Source of the DNA: an uncultured Acetatifactor sp.
GTDB lineage: Bacteria > Bacillota > Clostridia > Lachnospirales > Lachnospiraceae
NCBI GenBank assembly: GCA_910585805.1
Contig: CAJUFB010000006.1
Span: 34,866 to 98,865 of the forward strand
DNA length: 64,000 nucleotides
Direction of reading: 5' to 3'
Numbering within the stretch: position 1 is the first letter of the stretch; each line of letters begins with the position of its first letter. Made by a program: the position numbers and the translations under genes. Shown here piece after piece: positions 17,772 to 27,220 of this stretch. A model generated the notes under the pieces. That model did not search any database and was not told the origin of the DNA. It saw only the letters and a program-made list of their open reading frames with translations.

Positions 17772-20640
17772 CGAATTTAGAGATAAGATCATCAGCTTCA
17801 TTACAAGCAGACTGACGGTTTTTACATTGCTGTTTTTCCTGCTTGGCGGAATATTGATTTATCGGTGTTTCGAGCTTCAGATCGTCCAGGGACAGCAATA
17901 TCTGGATGAATTTGTGTTGGAAATCGAGAAGACACGGGATATTCCCAGCACCAGAGGTAATATTTATGACCGGAACGGCAATGTGATGGCCTATAATGAA
18001 CTGGCATATTCCGTAAAGATCGAGGATGTATTTGAGTCCGGCAGATCAAAGAATGCAAATCTCAACGAGATCATCTACAGTCTGATCCAAATGATCGAAA
18101 AAAACGGGGATAAGTGTATTACGGATTTCAGGATTTATCTGGATGAAGACGGCGAATTCGCTTTTTCCGTGGAAGATACGGCTCTGCTCCGATTTCTGGC
18201 GGATGTATACGGACATTCGCGTGTGGGTGATCTGAAGGATGAGCAGCGCACGGCAACGGCTGACGAAGTGATGGAATACTTAAGCGGCACATCAAAATTT
18301 GCCATAGGCGAATACGAAGACCCGGAGGACAGGGAGAGTGCCTTTGTCGAGGGAAAAGGATATACAAAAGAGGACTGGCTGAAAATGGTCACGATCCGAT
18401 ATGCCATGAACCTGACATCATTCAGAAAATATATCGGCACCACAGTCGCCACAAATGTCAATGATAAGACGGTGGCTGTCATTATGGAAAACTCCATGGA
18501 TCTGCCGGGTGTCAGCATTGTGGAAGATACGGTGCGCAGATATGTGGACAGTGAATATTTTGCCCATATTCTGGGATATACCGGCAAGATCTCCTCCGAC
18601 GAGCTGGCGGAGCTGAACGCCCGGATGGAAGAACAGGGAATCGGTAGCGATATCTACAGCCTGAATGATGTCGTGGGGAAAAGCGGGATTGAATCCTATC
18701 TGGAAACCACGCTTCAGGGAGAAAAGGGATATGAGAAAGTTTATGTGGATGTGATGGGGAAAGTGATCTCCGTGGAGGAGCGGAAGGAGGCAAAAGCCGG
18801 ACAAAACGTTTATCTGACTGTAGACATGGAGCTGACCAAAGCCGTGTATCACATCCTGGAGCAGAAGCTGGCAGGGCTGGTGTCCAAGATGGTCGTCAAT
18901 GCCAAAGAATACCTGGCCGACAGCAGCGCAGATATCAGGATTCCCATATATGATGTGTATTTTACACTCTTTAATAATGCGGTGATAGACATGAAGCATA
19001 TGGCTGGTGCGGATGCAGGTGAGACGGAACAGGAAGTGTATGCGGCGCATCTGGATTATAAGCAGGCTGTATATGAAAGACTTACCTATGAGTTGTCAGA
19101 AAAAATGACGCCTTATAATCAGCTGCCTGAGGAATATCAGGTTTATCAGAGCAACATTGTGAGCCTGCTGAGAAGAAACGGCGTGATCATGGCGGAAAGC
19201 GTGGATCCGGACGATGCCACCCAGGTAGCATGGGCCACAGACGAAGTCATCAGCCTGAGTGAGTATTTAAAATATTGCATTTCACAGAACTGGATCGATG
19301 TCAGCAAGCTGGAGCTGGACGACAAATATTCGGATTCCTCGGAAGTTTTTGAAAAGATCGGGGAATACATTGTGACCATGATTGAAAAAAATACGGAATT
19401 TCAAAAACGTTTTTACAAATACATGTTATTGAATGATGTTATCAGCGGCAGACAGGTATGTCAGATCCTGTGTGAACAGAACCTGGTGGACATTCCGGAA
19501 GAAGAAAGAAACGCAATCCAGAACGGAACAATTTCTGCCTTTCAGTTTATGAAGAACCGTATCGACAATCTGGATATCACACCGGCGCAGCTGGCCCTGG
19601 ATCCCTGTAATGCCTCCGCAGTCATCACGGATGTAAATTCGGGAGATGTGCTTGCCCTGGTTTCTTATCCGGGATATGACAATAATATGATGGCCAATTC
19701 CGTTGATGCGGAGTATTATGCGAAGCTGAATGCGGATAAATCTAATCCCCAGTATAATTATGCAACTCAGTATGCGGCAGCGCCGGGTTCCACCTTTAAG
19801 ATGGTATCGGCCACCGCAGGCCTGATGGAAGGCGCCATCTCCCTGAACAGCCAGGTGAATTGTACGGGAACTTTCGGCGAGGGGCCGCTTGCTCCCAAAT
19901 GCTGGAGAGTATGGGGACACGGAAACGAGACCCTGACAACTGCGATCCGGGATTCCTGCAACTTTTATTTTTATAATGTAGGCTATCAGCTTTCCATGGA
20001 TGCAGGTAATTACAATGAGACCAAGGGTTTGGAAACACTGCAGAAATATGCGGATCTGTTTGGGCTTACGGATAAATCGGGGATTGAAATCGCCGAGGCG
20101 GCGCCGAATGTGTCCACTGAGGATCCCATGCGTTCCGCTATCGGACAGGGCAGCAACAGTTTTACTACAGTAGCGCTGGCAAGGTACGTGTCAACAGTGG
20201 CAAACAACGGCACCTGTTATAATCTGACTCTTTTGGACAGGATTACAGATTCGGAAGGGGTTATTCTGGAGGAATTTGAACCGGATATACGGAATACGAT
20301 TGATCTGCCGGAAGAATACTGGCGGGCAATACATTCAGGTATGCGTCAGGTGGTGGAAAAGAAAACCTATTTCAGTGACCTGGCCGTAAACGTGGCAGGC
20401 AAGACAGGTACTGCGGAGGAGCGGAAAACCCGGCCAAACCATGCTCTCTTTGTATGCTACGCGCCTTATGAACAGCCGGAAATTTCAATTGCCACCAGAA
20501 TTCCTTACGGATATTCTTCTGATTATGCGGCTGAGGCGACCCGGGATATCGTCAAGTATTATTACGGCCTGGCGTCAGAGGATGAACTGATTACCGGTAC
20601 CGCAGATACTCCTGAGGGCGGAGTTTCCAATGAAATGTAA
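17764..20640 (+). CDS. mrdA: Penicillin-binding protein 2 (elongation transpeptidase) with a large insertion
   Basis: 958 residues, well above the usual 600-700. N-terminal membrane anchor, the dimerisation domain (IPSTRGNIYDRNGNVMAYNE), then the transpeptidase with STFK (about residue 675), SCN (about 730) and KTGTAEER (about 879). Between the two domains, residues about 365-600 form an alpha-helical, acidic insertion not in model PBP2s, although long PBP2s occur in related clostridia. TTG start within mreD, AAAGGAGAG upstream. It crosslinks side-wall peptidoglycan with RodA, encoded after minCDE. Confidence 0.95.
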   Translation: MFDEFRDKIISFITSRLTVFTLLFFLLGGILIYRCFELQIVQGQQYLDEFVLEIEKTRDIPSTRGNIYDRNGNVMAYNELAYSVKIEDVFESGRSKNANLNEIIYSLIQMIEKNGDKCITDFRIYLDEDGEFAFSVEDTALLRFLADVYGHSRVGDLKDEQRTATADEVMEYLSGTSKFAIGEYEDPEDRESAFVEGKGYTKEDWLKMVTIRYAMNLTSFRKYIGTTVATNVNDKTVAVIMENSMDLPGVSIVEDTVRRYVDSEYFAHILGYTGKISSDELAELNARMEEQGIGSDIYSLNDVVGKSGIESYLETTLQGEKGYEKVYVDVMGKVISVEERKEAKAGQNVYLTVDMELTKAVYHILEQKLAGLVSKMVVNAKEYLADSSADIRIPIYDVYFTLFNNAVIDMKHMAGADAGETEQEVYAAHLDYKQAVYERLTYELSEKMTPYNQLPEEYQVYQSNIVSLLRRNGVIMAESVDPDDATQVAWATDEVISLSEYLKYCISQNWIDVSKLELDDKYSDSSEVFEKIGEYIVTMIEKNTEFQKRFYKYMLLNDVISGRQVCQILCEQNLVDIPEEERNAIQNGTISAFQFMKNRIDNLDITPAQLALDPCNASAVITDVNSGDVLALVSYPGYDNNMMANSVDAEYYAKLNADKSNPQYNYATQYAAAPGSTFKMVSATAGLMEGAISLNSQVNCTGTFGEGPLAPKCWRVWGHGNETLTTAIRDSCNFYFYNVGYQLSMDAGNYNETKGLETLQKYADLFGLTDKSGIEIAEAAPNVSTEDPMRSAIGQGSNSFTTVALARYVSTVANNGTCYNLTLLDRITDSEGVILEEFEPDIRNTIDLPEEYWRAIHSGMRQVVEKKTYFSDLAVNVAGKTGTAEERKTRPNHALFVCYAPYEQPEISIATRIPYGYSSDYAAEATRDIVKYYYGLASEDELITGTADTPEGGVSNEM

Positions 20641-20652
20641 ATGGAGGCCAGT

Positions 20653-21327
20653 ATGAGAAATGCAGTTAAAATCAAAAGCTTTCCGAACGGAATTGCGCTG
20701 TATCTGAGCGCGGAGATTCCTTTTGACAGACTGCTGGAAGAAATCGGATACAAGTTTTCCAATGCCAGGAATTTTTTCGGCTCTGCCACAATGGTGCTCT
20801 CCATAGAAGGGCGGCAGGTAGATGATATGGAAGAGCTTCGGATCCTGGATGTGATCCGGGAAAACAGCGACCTGAACATCGCCTGTATCGCTGGACGGGA
20901 TGAAAATATCAACAAAAATTTTATCCGTGCCCTGGCGGAGACCGAGGAAGAGGCACCGCCGCCGGAGACCGGAGGGCAGTTTTTCAAAGGAGATTTAAAG
21001 AACCGGGAGACTCTGGAGACAGAGAACAGCATCATCATCCTGGGAGATATCTATTCCGGAAGCACGGTGATCAGCGCTAAAAATATCATCATACTCGGTG
21101 CCCTGCGCGGAAAAGCCTATGCCGGAGGGAACGGCAGGGAAGGAGCGTTTATCGCGGCGTTTGAAATGGAGCCGGAGAGGATCAAGATCGGCGATTTCAA
21201 ATATATATCCGATACAAAACAGTCAAAATGGGGCTTCCGCCCGAAAGTACGTCCGAAAATTGCATATGTAAAAAACGACAGGATCATTTTTGAACCGCTT
21301 ACCAAAGATTTGCTGAGCACATTTTAG
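20653..21327 (+). CDS. minC: Septum site-determining protein MinC
   Basis: 224 residues from ATG 20653, chosen because GGAGG lies 5 nt before it; an ATG directly after the mrdA stop would add four residues. The C-terminal beta-helix (IIILGDIYSGSTVISAKNIIILGALRGKAYAGG) is diagnostic. MinC blocks FtsZ assembly away from midcell under MinDE control. Confidence 0.95.
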   Translation: MRNAVKIKSFPNGIALYLSAEIPFDRLLEEIGYKFSNARNFFGSATMVLSIEGRQVDDMEELRILDVIRENSDLNIACIAGRDENINKNFIRALAETEEEAPPPETGGQFFKGDLKNRETLETENSIIILGDIYSGSTVISAKNIIILGALRGKAYAGGNGREGAFIAAFEMEPERIKIGDFKYISDTKQSKWGFRPKVRPKIAYVKNDRIIFEPLTKDLLSTF

Positions 21328-21410
21328 CTGTGAAAGGACAATGCCTGTAACAGTTTCACAGGAGATGTGCTTGGAGGACGACAAAGTATCATGATTGGAG
21401 GAACAGGAAA

Positions 21411-22232
21411 ATGGAAAAACAATTTTCCCCGGAGAAGAAGGGCTCCGAAGTCATTGTCGTCACTTCAGGTAAGGGCGGTGTGGGTAAGACCACCACAACC
21501 GCAAACGTGGGAACCGGTCTGGCAAAACTGGGGAAGAAGGTCTGTCTCATCGACACGGACATAGGACTGCGCAATCTGGATGTGGTCATGGGACTGGAAA
21601 ACCGCATTGTCTACAATCTGGTGGATGTAGTGGAAGGAAACTGCCGGGTAAAGCAGGCGCTGATTCGCGACAAGCGCCATCCGGGCCTGTATCTGATGCC
21701 TTCCGCGCAGACCCGGGATAAAACCGCAGTGTCGCCGGGGCAGATGGTAAAGGTCATCGATCATCTGAGAGAGCAGTTTGATTACATCATACTGGATTGT
21801 CCCGCCGGGATTGAGCAGGGATTCCAGAATGCCATAGCCGGAGCGGACAGGGCGCTGGTAGTAACGACGCCGGAGGTATCCGCCATCCGGGATGCGGATC
21901 GCATTATCGGGCTGTTGGAAGCCAATGGCTTCAAGCAGATGGAGCTGGTGATCAACAGGCTGCGTATGGATATGGTCAGGCGCGGAGACATGATGTCCGC
22001 CAATGATGTGGTGGACATTCTGGCGATACCCATGATCGGCGTCATACCGGACGACGAGAGCGTGGTAGTTTCCACGAACCAGGGGGAGCCGTTGGTTGGA
22101 AGCGCTTCTCCCGCAGGGCAGGCCTACGCCAATGTAGTACAGAGAGTGGAGGGAAAGGAGGTGCCTTATCTGAATCTTGACAAGGGTATCTCTTTCTGGA
22201 CCAGGGTAACAGGAATATTTCATAAGGCATAG
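21411..22232 (+). CDS. minD: Septum site-determining ATPase MinD
   Basis: 273 residues. Deviant Walker A SGKGGVGKTTTTANVG, DTDIGLRNLDVVMGLENR, LDCPAGIEQGF, and a C-terminal amphipathic membrane-targeting helix (ISFWTRVTGIFHK). It recruits MinC to the membrane and is released by MinE. Confidence 0.98.
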   Translation: MEKQFSPEKKGSEVIVVTSGKGGVGKTTTTANVGTGLAKLGKKVCLIDTDIGLRNLDVVMGLENRIVYNLVDVVEGNCRVKQALIRDKRHPGLYLMPSAQTRDKTAVSPGQMVKVIDHLREQFDYIILDCPAGIEQGFQNAIAGADRALVVTTPEVSAIRDADRIIGLLEANGFKQMELVINRLRMDMVRRGDMMSANDVVDILAIPMIGVIPDDESVVVSTNQGEPLVGSASPAGQAYANVVQRVEGKEVPYLNLDKGISFWTRVTGIFHKA

Positions 22233-22243
22233 GAGGAGTGAAA

Positions 22244-22522
22244 ATGAGACATTTTTTTCGAAGGAAAAGCTCCTGCCAGATCGCCAAGGACAGATTGAAA
22301 ATCCTGTTGATCTCAGACAGGGTAAACTGCTCGCCGGAGATAATGGAGCTGATCAAGACGGATATCGCAAAAGTGCTGTCCAAGTACATGAAGATTGATT
22401 CCGAGAATATGGAGATACAGATCAATACAAAAGGGAGCAAATCCGGGAGGGGATCAAAGATGCCGTCTCTGTATGCAAACATCCCCATTGTGGACGTAAC
22501 TGCCCAGGATGTGGCAAAATAG
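22244..22522 (+). CDS. minE: Cell division topological specificity factor MinE
   Basis: 92 residues from the ATG 7 nt after AGGAGG. The anti-MinCD segment (SSCQIAKDRLKILLISDRV) and the topological-specificity domain are both present. Having MinE rather than DivIVA alone implies an oscillating Min system, as in rod-shaped clostridia. Confidence 0.95.
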   Translation: MRHFFRRKSSCQIAKDRLKILLISDRVNCSPEIMELIKTDIAKVLSKYMKIDSENMEIQINTKGSKSGRGSKMPSLYANIPIVDVTAQDVAK

Positions 22523-22667
22523 CTGTAAAACATATGTCACTGTAAACGATGATCCGCCGGAAAGCGTGTATGTTCTTTCCGGACACAGATATAATGTGGC
22601 CGGAAAGAAGATTCCGCGAAAGGTACCGCGGAGGCGGATGAAAGACTGAGATAAAAGTTGGAATAAA

Positions 22668-23780
22668 ATGTTTAAAAAATACAGAGTACGGGATTATGAC
22701 TTTAAACTGGTTCTTTTAGTGCTGGCGCTTTCGGCTATCGGCGTCATTGCTATCGGAAGCGCTGAGGAATCGCTGGTGACCAGGCAGCTGGCCGGGGTAG
22801 CGGCAGGTGTATTTCTCATGATCTTCATATCATTTTTTGATTATACATTGATACTCAAGCTGAACTGGCTTATGTATGCCGCCAATCTGGTGCTGCTTTT
22901 GGCTGTGTGGCAGTTTGGGGAGGAAAAAAAAGGGGCGATCCGCTGGCTGAAAATAGGAGGTTTGCAATTTCAACCTTCAGAAACCGCAAAAATCTTGTTG
23001 ATTTTATTCTTCGCACAGTTTATTATGAAACATAGGAAGAAATTAAATACCGTGTGGATCATAGCAAGCTGTGTGGTGATGTATGCCCTTCCGTGGCTTC
23101 TGGTCTGGGAACAACCGGATCTGTCCACCAGTATGGTGCTTCTGGTGATGTTCTGTATCATCATGTTCGCGGGAGGCATCAGCCTGAAGCTGGTATTCGC
23201 GGTACTGGCCGTGGCCATACCGGCGGTGGCGCTGGTAATTTCCCTGGCGCTGCAGCCCGACAATGACCTTCTGACAGATAACCAGAAAAACCGTATTTTG
23301 GCATTCGTCAATCCGGAGGAATATCAGACTACTTTTGCCTATCAGCAGCTGAATTCCGTGACAGCGATCGCCTCCGGGCAGCTGGACGGAAAGGGCTATA
23401 AAAATAACGAGATCACTTCGGTGAAAAACGGTAATTTTCTTTCGGAGGCACAGACAGATTTCATCTTTTCAGTGATCGGAGAGGAATTCGGGTTTAAAGG
23501 GAGCGTAACGGTAATCGTACTGCTGTTTGCCATTTCACTGGAATGCATCTCCGTCGCACGGAAGGCAAAGGACGTGGCAGGCACGATTATCGCTGCCGGT
23601 GTTGGGGGACTGGTAGCTTTTCAGGGCTTTTTCAATATCGGTGTGGCGACTTTTATCCTGCCTACCACAGGTCTTACGCTTCCCTTTGTCAGCTACGGGC
23701 TGACATCGCTAATCAGTTTGTTTATGGGAATGGGGTTTGTACTGAACGTTAGACTTCAGGCAAAGAGAGCAAAACAATAG
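22668..23780 (+). CDS. rodA: SEDS peptidoglycan glycosyltransferase RodA
   Basis: 370 residues, about ten membrane helices. FtsW/RodA/SpoVE landmarks: FQPSETAKILLILFFAQF, the catalytic-Asp region WEQPDLSTSM, SEAQTDFIFSVIGEEFGF and the C-terminal PFVSYGLTSLISLFMGMG. RodA polymerises glycan strands with PBP2. The position in the mre-mrd-min cluster favours RodA over FtsW. Confidence 0.95.
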   Translation: MFKKYRVRDYDFKLVLLVLALSAIGVIAIGSAEESLVTRQLAGVAAGVFLMIFISFFDYTLILKLNWLMYAANLVLLLAVWQFGEEKKGAIRWLKIGGLQFQPSETAKILLILFFAQFIMKHRKKLNTVWIIASCVVMYALPWLLVWEQPDLSTSMVLLVMFCIIMFAGGISLKLVFAVLAVAIPAVALVISLALQPDNDLLTDNQKNRILAFVNPEEYQTTFAYQQLNSVTAIASGQLDGKGYKNNEITSVKNGNFLSEAQTDFIFSVIGEEFGFKGSVTVIVLLFAISLECISVARKAKDVAGTIIAAGVGGLVAFQGFFNIGVATFILPTTGLTLPFVSYGLTSLISLFMGMGFVLNVRLQAKRAKQ

Positions 23781-23800
23781 AAAAACGAGGAGGTACTCTT

Positions 23801-24196
23801 ATGAACATTGCACTGATTGCACATGATGCAAAAAAGAAACTGATGCAGAATTTCTGCATTGCCTACAGGGGGATTTTGAGCAAGAACGATCTGTATGCCA
23901 CAGGTACCACAGGACGTCTGATCGAGGAGGTTACCAATCTGAACATACACAAATGTCTGGCGGGCCACCTGGGCGGAGAACAGCAGATCGGCGCGCAGAT
24001 TGAAAACAATGAGATAGATCTTGTGATCTTCCTGAGAGATCCGCTGAACCCGCAGAAGCATGAGCCCGATGTGAACAATGTAATACGGCTCTGTGATACG
24101 CACAATATACCGCTTGCGACAAATCTGGCAAGCGCGGAACTGCTGATCAAGGCTCTGGACAGAGGAGATTTGGAATGGCGTGAAATGTACAAGTAA
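23801..24196 (+). CDS. mgsA: Methylglyoxal synthase
   Basis: 131 residues, typical. ATGTTGRLIEE (phosphate binding), HLGGEQQIGAQI and VIFLRDPLNPQ (catalytic Asp) are present. It converts dihydroxyacetone phosphate to methylglyoxal and phosphate, a glycolytic bypass. AGGAGG precedes the ATG. Confidence 0.97.
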   Translation: MNIALIAHDAKKKLMQNFCIAYRGILSKNDLYATGTTGRLIEEVTNLNIHKCLAGHLGGEQQIGAQIENNEIDLVIFLRDPLNPQKHEPDVNNVIRLCDTHNIPLATNLASAELLIKALDRGDLEWREMYK

Positions 24197-25166
24197 AAAA
24201 AAGAAATGTGCTTTTCTATGTGTACTGCTGACGGCAGGAATTTTAACAGGATGCGGTAATCTGTCCTATAATATGGCCTACCACACGGATTATGATGTCA
24301 GCAGCTTTAATGTGGTATCCAGACAGGATGCGCGGATGGCTTCCCCTTTTGCGGCTGCTCTCTGCGTGGCTGCAGGTGATGTGGCAGCGGAGAACAGCCC
24401 GGATATGTCACAGGTGGAAGCGGCCGCTTTGTTCGGGCTTGACAGAAAGGAAGTTCTGTATGCCAGGAATATCCATGAACGGCTTCATCCTGCCAGCCTG
24501 ACCAAAGTGCTGACTGCGCTGGTAGCGTTGGAGAACGGCCAGCTTGGCCAGACGCTGACAGCCACGGACGCTGTCAACATCACGGAATCCGGAGCCGTTT
24601 TATGCGGCTTAAAAAGAGGAGATACCATGACGCTGGATCAGGCGCTGCGCATTCTGCTGGTGTATTCCGCCAATGATGCCGCCATGCTGATCGCGGAGAA
24701 TATCGGCGGAAGTGTGGAGCATTTCGTGGAAATGATGAATGAAAAGGCGCATGCACTCGGCGCCACAAATTCTCATTTTACTAATCCCCACGGACTCACG
24801 GACTCTGATCATTACACCACGGCCTACGACCTGTACCTGATCTTTAATGCGGCAGTTCAGTATGATACGTTTAACGAGATCATACATATGTCCGGTTACC
24901 AGACTGTGTTTTATGATAAGGACGGCAAGGAGAAGGCTTTTGACAAGTCCAACAGCAACAAATTTCTGCAGGGAGCATACCAGGCGCCTGCCAATGTAAC
25001 TGTGATAGGAGGGAAAACAGGGACCACCAGCGCAGCCGGGAACTGTCTGATATTACTGTCCCGTGACGAAAACGGTTCTCCGTATATTTCTGTGATCCTG
25101 CGCGCGGAGGATCCGGATGTCCTGTACGGCAGGATGGTAGATTTACTTGATGAGATTCATAAATAG
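24180..25166 (+). CDS. D-alanyl-D-alanine carboxypeptidase (peptidase S11), predicted lipoprotein
   Basis: 328 residues. N-terminal signal with lipobox LTGC (GILTGCGN), so it is likely membrane-anchored through a lipid. Active-site SLTK (about residue 105), SAN (about 162) and KTGTTSAAGN (about 278) are intact. It trims the terminal D-Ala of pentapeptides, limiting crosslinking. The C-terminal membrane-tethering domain of DacA/PBP5 is missing, consistent with the lipid anchor. Overlaps mgsA by 17 bp. Confidence 0.92.
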   Translation: MKCTSKKKKCAFLCVLLTAGILTGCGNLSYNMAYHTDYDVSSFNVVSRQDARMASPFAAALCVAAGDVAAENSPDMSQVEAAALFGLDRKEVLYARNIHERLHPASLTKVLTALVALENGQLGQTLTATDAVNITESGAVLCGLKRGDTMTLDQALRILLVYSANDAAMLIAENIGGSVEHFVEMMNEKAHALGATNSHFTNPHGLTDSDHYTTAYDLYLIFNAAVQYDTFNEIIHMSGYQTVFYDKDGKEKAFDKSNSNKFLQGAYQAPANVTVIGGKTGTTSAAGNCLILLSRDENGSPYISVILRAEDPDVLYGRMVDLLDEIHK

Positions 25167-25169
25167 AGG

Positions 25170-25198
25170 TTGTTTTTTGGATTCATTTCCCTTATAAT
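25170..25198 (+). promoter_or_regulatory. Promoter for the P-loop gene
   Basis: TTGTTT, 17-bp spacer, TATAAT (25193-25198), 44 bp before the start codon. Confidence 0.6.
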
Positions 25199-25241
25199 AG
25201 AAGAAGGGCAATACAATATTAATACAATAGGAGGGTTTCCA

Positions 25242-25661
25242 ATGGTCCAGTTAATTGTAGGCAATAAAGGTAAAGGTAAGACAACACAGCTATTGGAGAA
25301 GGTAAATGGCGAGATTAAGCAGATTCCCGGCAATATCGTATATCTCGACAAAAACACCAAACACATGTACGAGCTGAACAATAAGGTACGCCTGATTGAC
25401 GTCTCTCAGTACATGATTGAAAACAGCAGCGAATTCATGGGATTTGTGAGCGGTATTATCTCCCAGGATCATGACCTGCAGCAGATGTATTTTGACAACT
25501 TCCTGAAAATATCATGCCTGGAAGGCCAGGACATCACGCCCGGCGTGGAAAAATTGGAAAAACTCAGCAAAAAATCTGAAGTGGATTTCGTTTTAAGCGT
25601 TTCCATGGATATATCAGAGCTTCCCGAAACCTTAAAGGATAAGGTGATCGTGGCTCTGTAA
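25242..25661 (+). CDS. Small P-loop ATPase-like protein, function unknown
   Basis: 139 residues from the ATG after AGGAGGG; the frame is open upstream but without a site. A Walker A motif (VGNKGKGKTTQLLE) stands at residues 6-16 and a Walker-B-like stretch near VDFVLSVSMD, with nothing else recognisable. Proteins of this shape are conserved in Lachnospiraceae, sometimes labelled twitching-motility related, without support. It has its own promoter and a terminator. Confidence 0.7.
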   Translation: MVQLIVGNKGKGKTTQLLEKVNGEIKQIPGNIVYLDKNTKHMYELNNKVRLIDVSQYMIENSSEFMGFVSGIISQDHDLQQMYFDNFLKISCLEGQDITPGVEKLEKLSKKSEVDFVLSVSMDISELPETLKDKVIVAL

Positions 25662-25679
25662 ATTGTATTGTAAGAAATT

Positions 25680-25708
25680 TTGAGCGTTACCCGTTGTACT
25701 GTGATAAT
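25680..25708 (+). promoter_or_regulatory. Possible promoter upstream of the HlyD-like gene
   Basis: TTGAGC (25680-25685), 17-bp spacer, GATAAT (25703-25708). The terminator hairpin begins about 24 nt later, so initiation here would meet it immediately; either attenuation or chance. Confidence 0.35.
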
Positions 25709-25731
25709 ATATAATGAATTACAACACATGA

Positions 25732-25762
25732 AAGCCTCGGAACAACAATACCGGGGCTTTTG
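25732..25762 (+). terminator. Rho-independent terminator after the P-loop gene
   Basis: AAGCCTCGG (25732-25740) / CCGGGGCTT (25751-25759), one G-U pair, 10-nt loop, then TTG. It lies just before the GGAGG of the next gene. Confidence 0.65.
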
Positions 25763-25777
25763 TATGGAGGCGGAATT

Positions 25778-27190
25778 TTGGCAGAAAAAAGGGGAAGAAG
25801 CAAAAAGATCAAAAAATACAGAAAACCCTTAAACCTGAATATCGGAATGATGATCTTTGTCGTCATTTTTGTTTATGTCGTTATCTGTGTCATTATGTAT
25901 TTTCAGACAAGCCACATAGTCCGCTACGAAGTAAAAGAAGGTTCTCTGGCCACGGATACGGTTTACCGTGGGATCGTTCTTCGGGATGAGACTGTGGTGT
26001 ATGCGGACACCGCAGGTTACGTAAATTATTATGCCTGGGAGGGGGCGAGAGTCGCTCTGAATGACCTGGTCTACATTGTGGATGAAACCGGGCGTCTGAA
26101 CGAAGAGCTGGAAAGCAGGTATCTGGGAGAAAATTCCCTTTCAGAACAGGAGCTTGCGGAATTCAGAAATGAGATCTCAAGCTTTATACATAGTTTCGAA
26201 GCCGCTCATTACGAGAGCACATATGACTTTAAATACTCTCTGAAAAACACGGTATCAAAGCTTGCAAACGAAAATATATTGCAGAGCATTGACGATCTGA
26301 ATACGGCATCGGGAGCAAATATCATCAATCGCTCCCATGCGCCGGCCACCGGGATCGTAGCCTACTGGACAGACGGGTATGAGGGGCTTTCAGCAGCCGA
26401 CGTGACAGAGGAACATTTTGACGATACCAATTATGAAAAAAACTGGATGGCGAATAATTCTCTTGTAGAAGCAGGGGATGCGGTATATAAACTTTCAACG
26501 AATGAAAACTGGTCCATTGTCATTCCCGTGGATCCGGTGAGGGGCGCCGAGCTTCAGGAAGAAGGCTATGTTAAGGTGCGGTTTCTGAAAAACCAGTATG
26601 AGTCCTGGGGACAGACCAGGCTGCTTACCAATGGTGACGGCAATACTTATCTTCAGATTTCCTTTACCAATTCCATGATCACTTTTTTATCGGACAGATT
26701 TCTGGACGTGGAACTGATCGTGGAAGATGAGACCGGGCTGAAGATTCCGGTTTCTTCCATTGTGCAGAAGGAGTTTTTCCTGATTCCGGAAAATTTTATC
26801 ATCCCCGGCGGAAATAATGGCGGAGACAGCATCAGGAGACAATGCTATCTGGAAGACGGGACGATTTCCAGTGAGACTGTGGAAGTGGAAGTGTATTATT
26901 TTGACAGTGAGAGCAGGGAATATTACCTGGACAGTTCCATGCTGAGTTCCGGAGAAAATCTGTATGATGCCGAAGGACAGGAGACTTTTACCGTGAGTAA
27001 ACGCGCCACATTGGTCGGTGTCTATAATATGAATAAAGGATATGCGGATTTCAAGCAGATCACTGTATTGTATGAAAATGAGGAGTACGCCATCGTCAAA
27101 CCAAATACAAAATACGGTCTGAGCGTTTATGATTATATTGTACTGGATGCCGGTACTGTCCGGGATGATCAGTTTATCAATCAAAAATAA
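25778..27190 (+). CDS. HlyD-like membrane-anchored adaptor protein
   Basis: 470 residues from TTG 25778, 7 nt after GGAGG. Basic N-terminus, one membrane helix (MMIFVVIFVYVVICVIMYF), then an extracytoplasmic part with a biotinyl-lipoyl-like/barrel-sandwich arrangement (RGIVLRDETVVYADTAGYVNYY...). This resembles HlyD-type membrane-fusion proteins, but no transporter is encoded next to it. Its conserved place before yggS-sepF suggests a division- or envelope-linked role (inference). Confidence 0.75.
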   Translation: MAEKRGRSKKIKKYRKPLNLNIGMMIFVVIFVYVVICVIMYFQTSHIVRYEVKEGSLATDTVYRGIVLRDETVVYADTAGYVNYYAWEGARVALNDLVYIVDETGRLNEELESRYLGENSLSEQELAEFRNEISSFIHSFEAAHYESTYDFKYSLKNTVSKLANENILQSIDDLNTASGANIINRSHAPATGIVAYWTDGYEGLSAADVTEEHFDDTNYEKNWMANNSLVEAGDAVYKLSTNENWSIVIPVDPVRGAELQEEGYVKVRFLKNQYESWGQTRLLTNGDGNTYLQISFTNSMITFLSDRFLDVELIVEDETGLKIPVSSIVQKEFFLIPENFIIPGGNNGGDSIRRQCYLEDGTISSETVEVEVYYFDSESREYYLDSSMLSSGENLYDAEGQETFTVSKRATLVGVYNMNKGYADFKQITVLYENEEYAIVKPNTKYGLSVYDYIVLDAGTVRDDQFINQK

Positions 27191-27220
27191 TGCAGGCGGA
27201 AGTATGAAAGGAAGAGAAAT

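Noticed and set aside
23054..23266. Extra small frames inside rodA
   Set aside because: Alternative-frame shadows of a strongly supported membrane protein gene.
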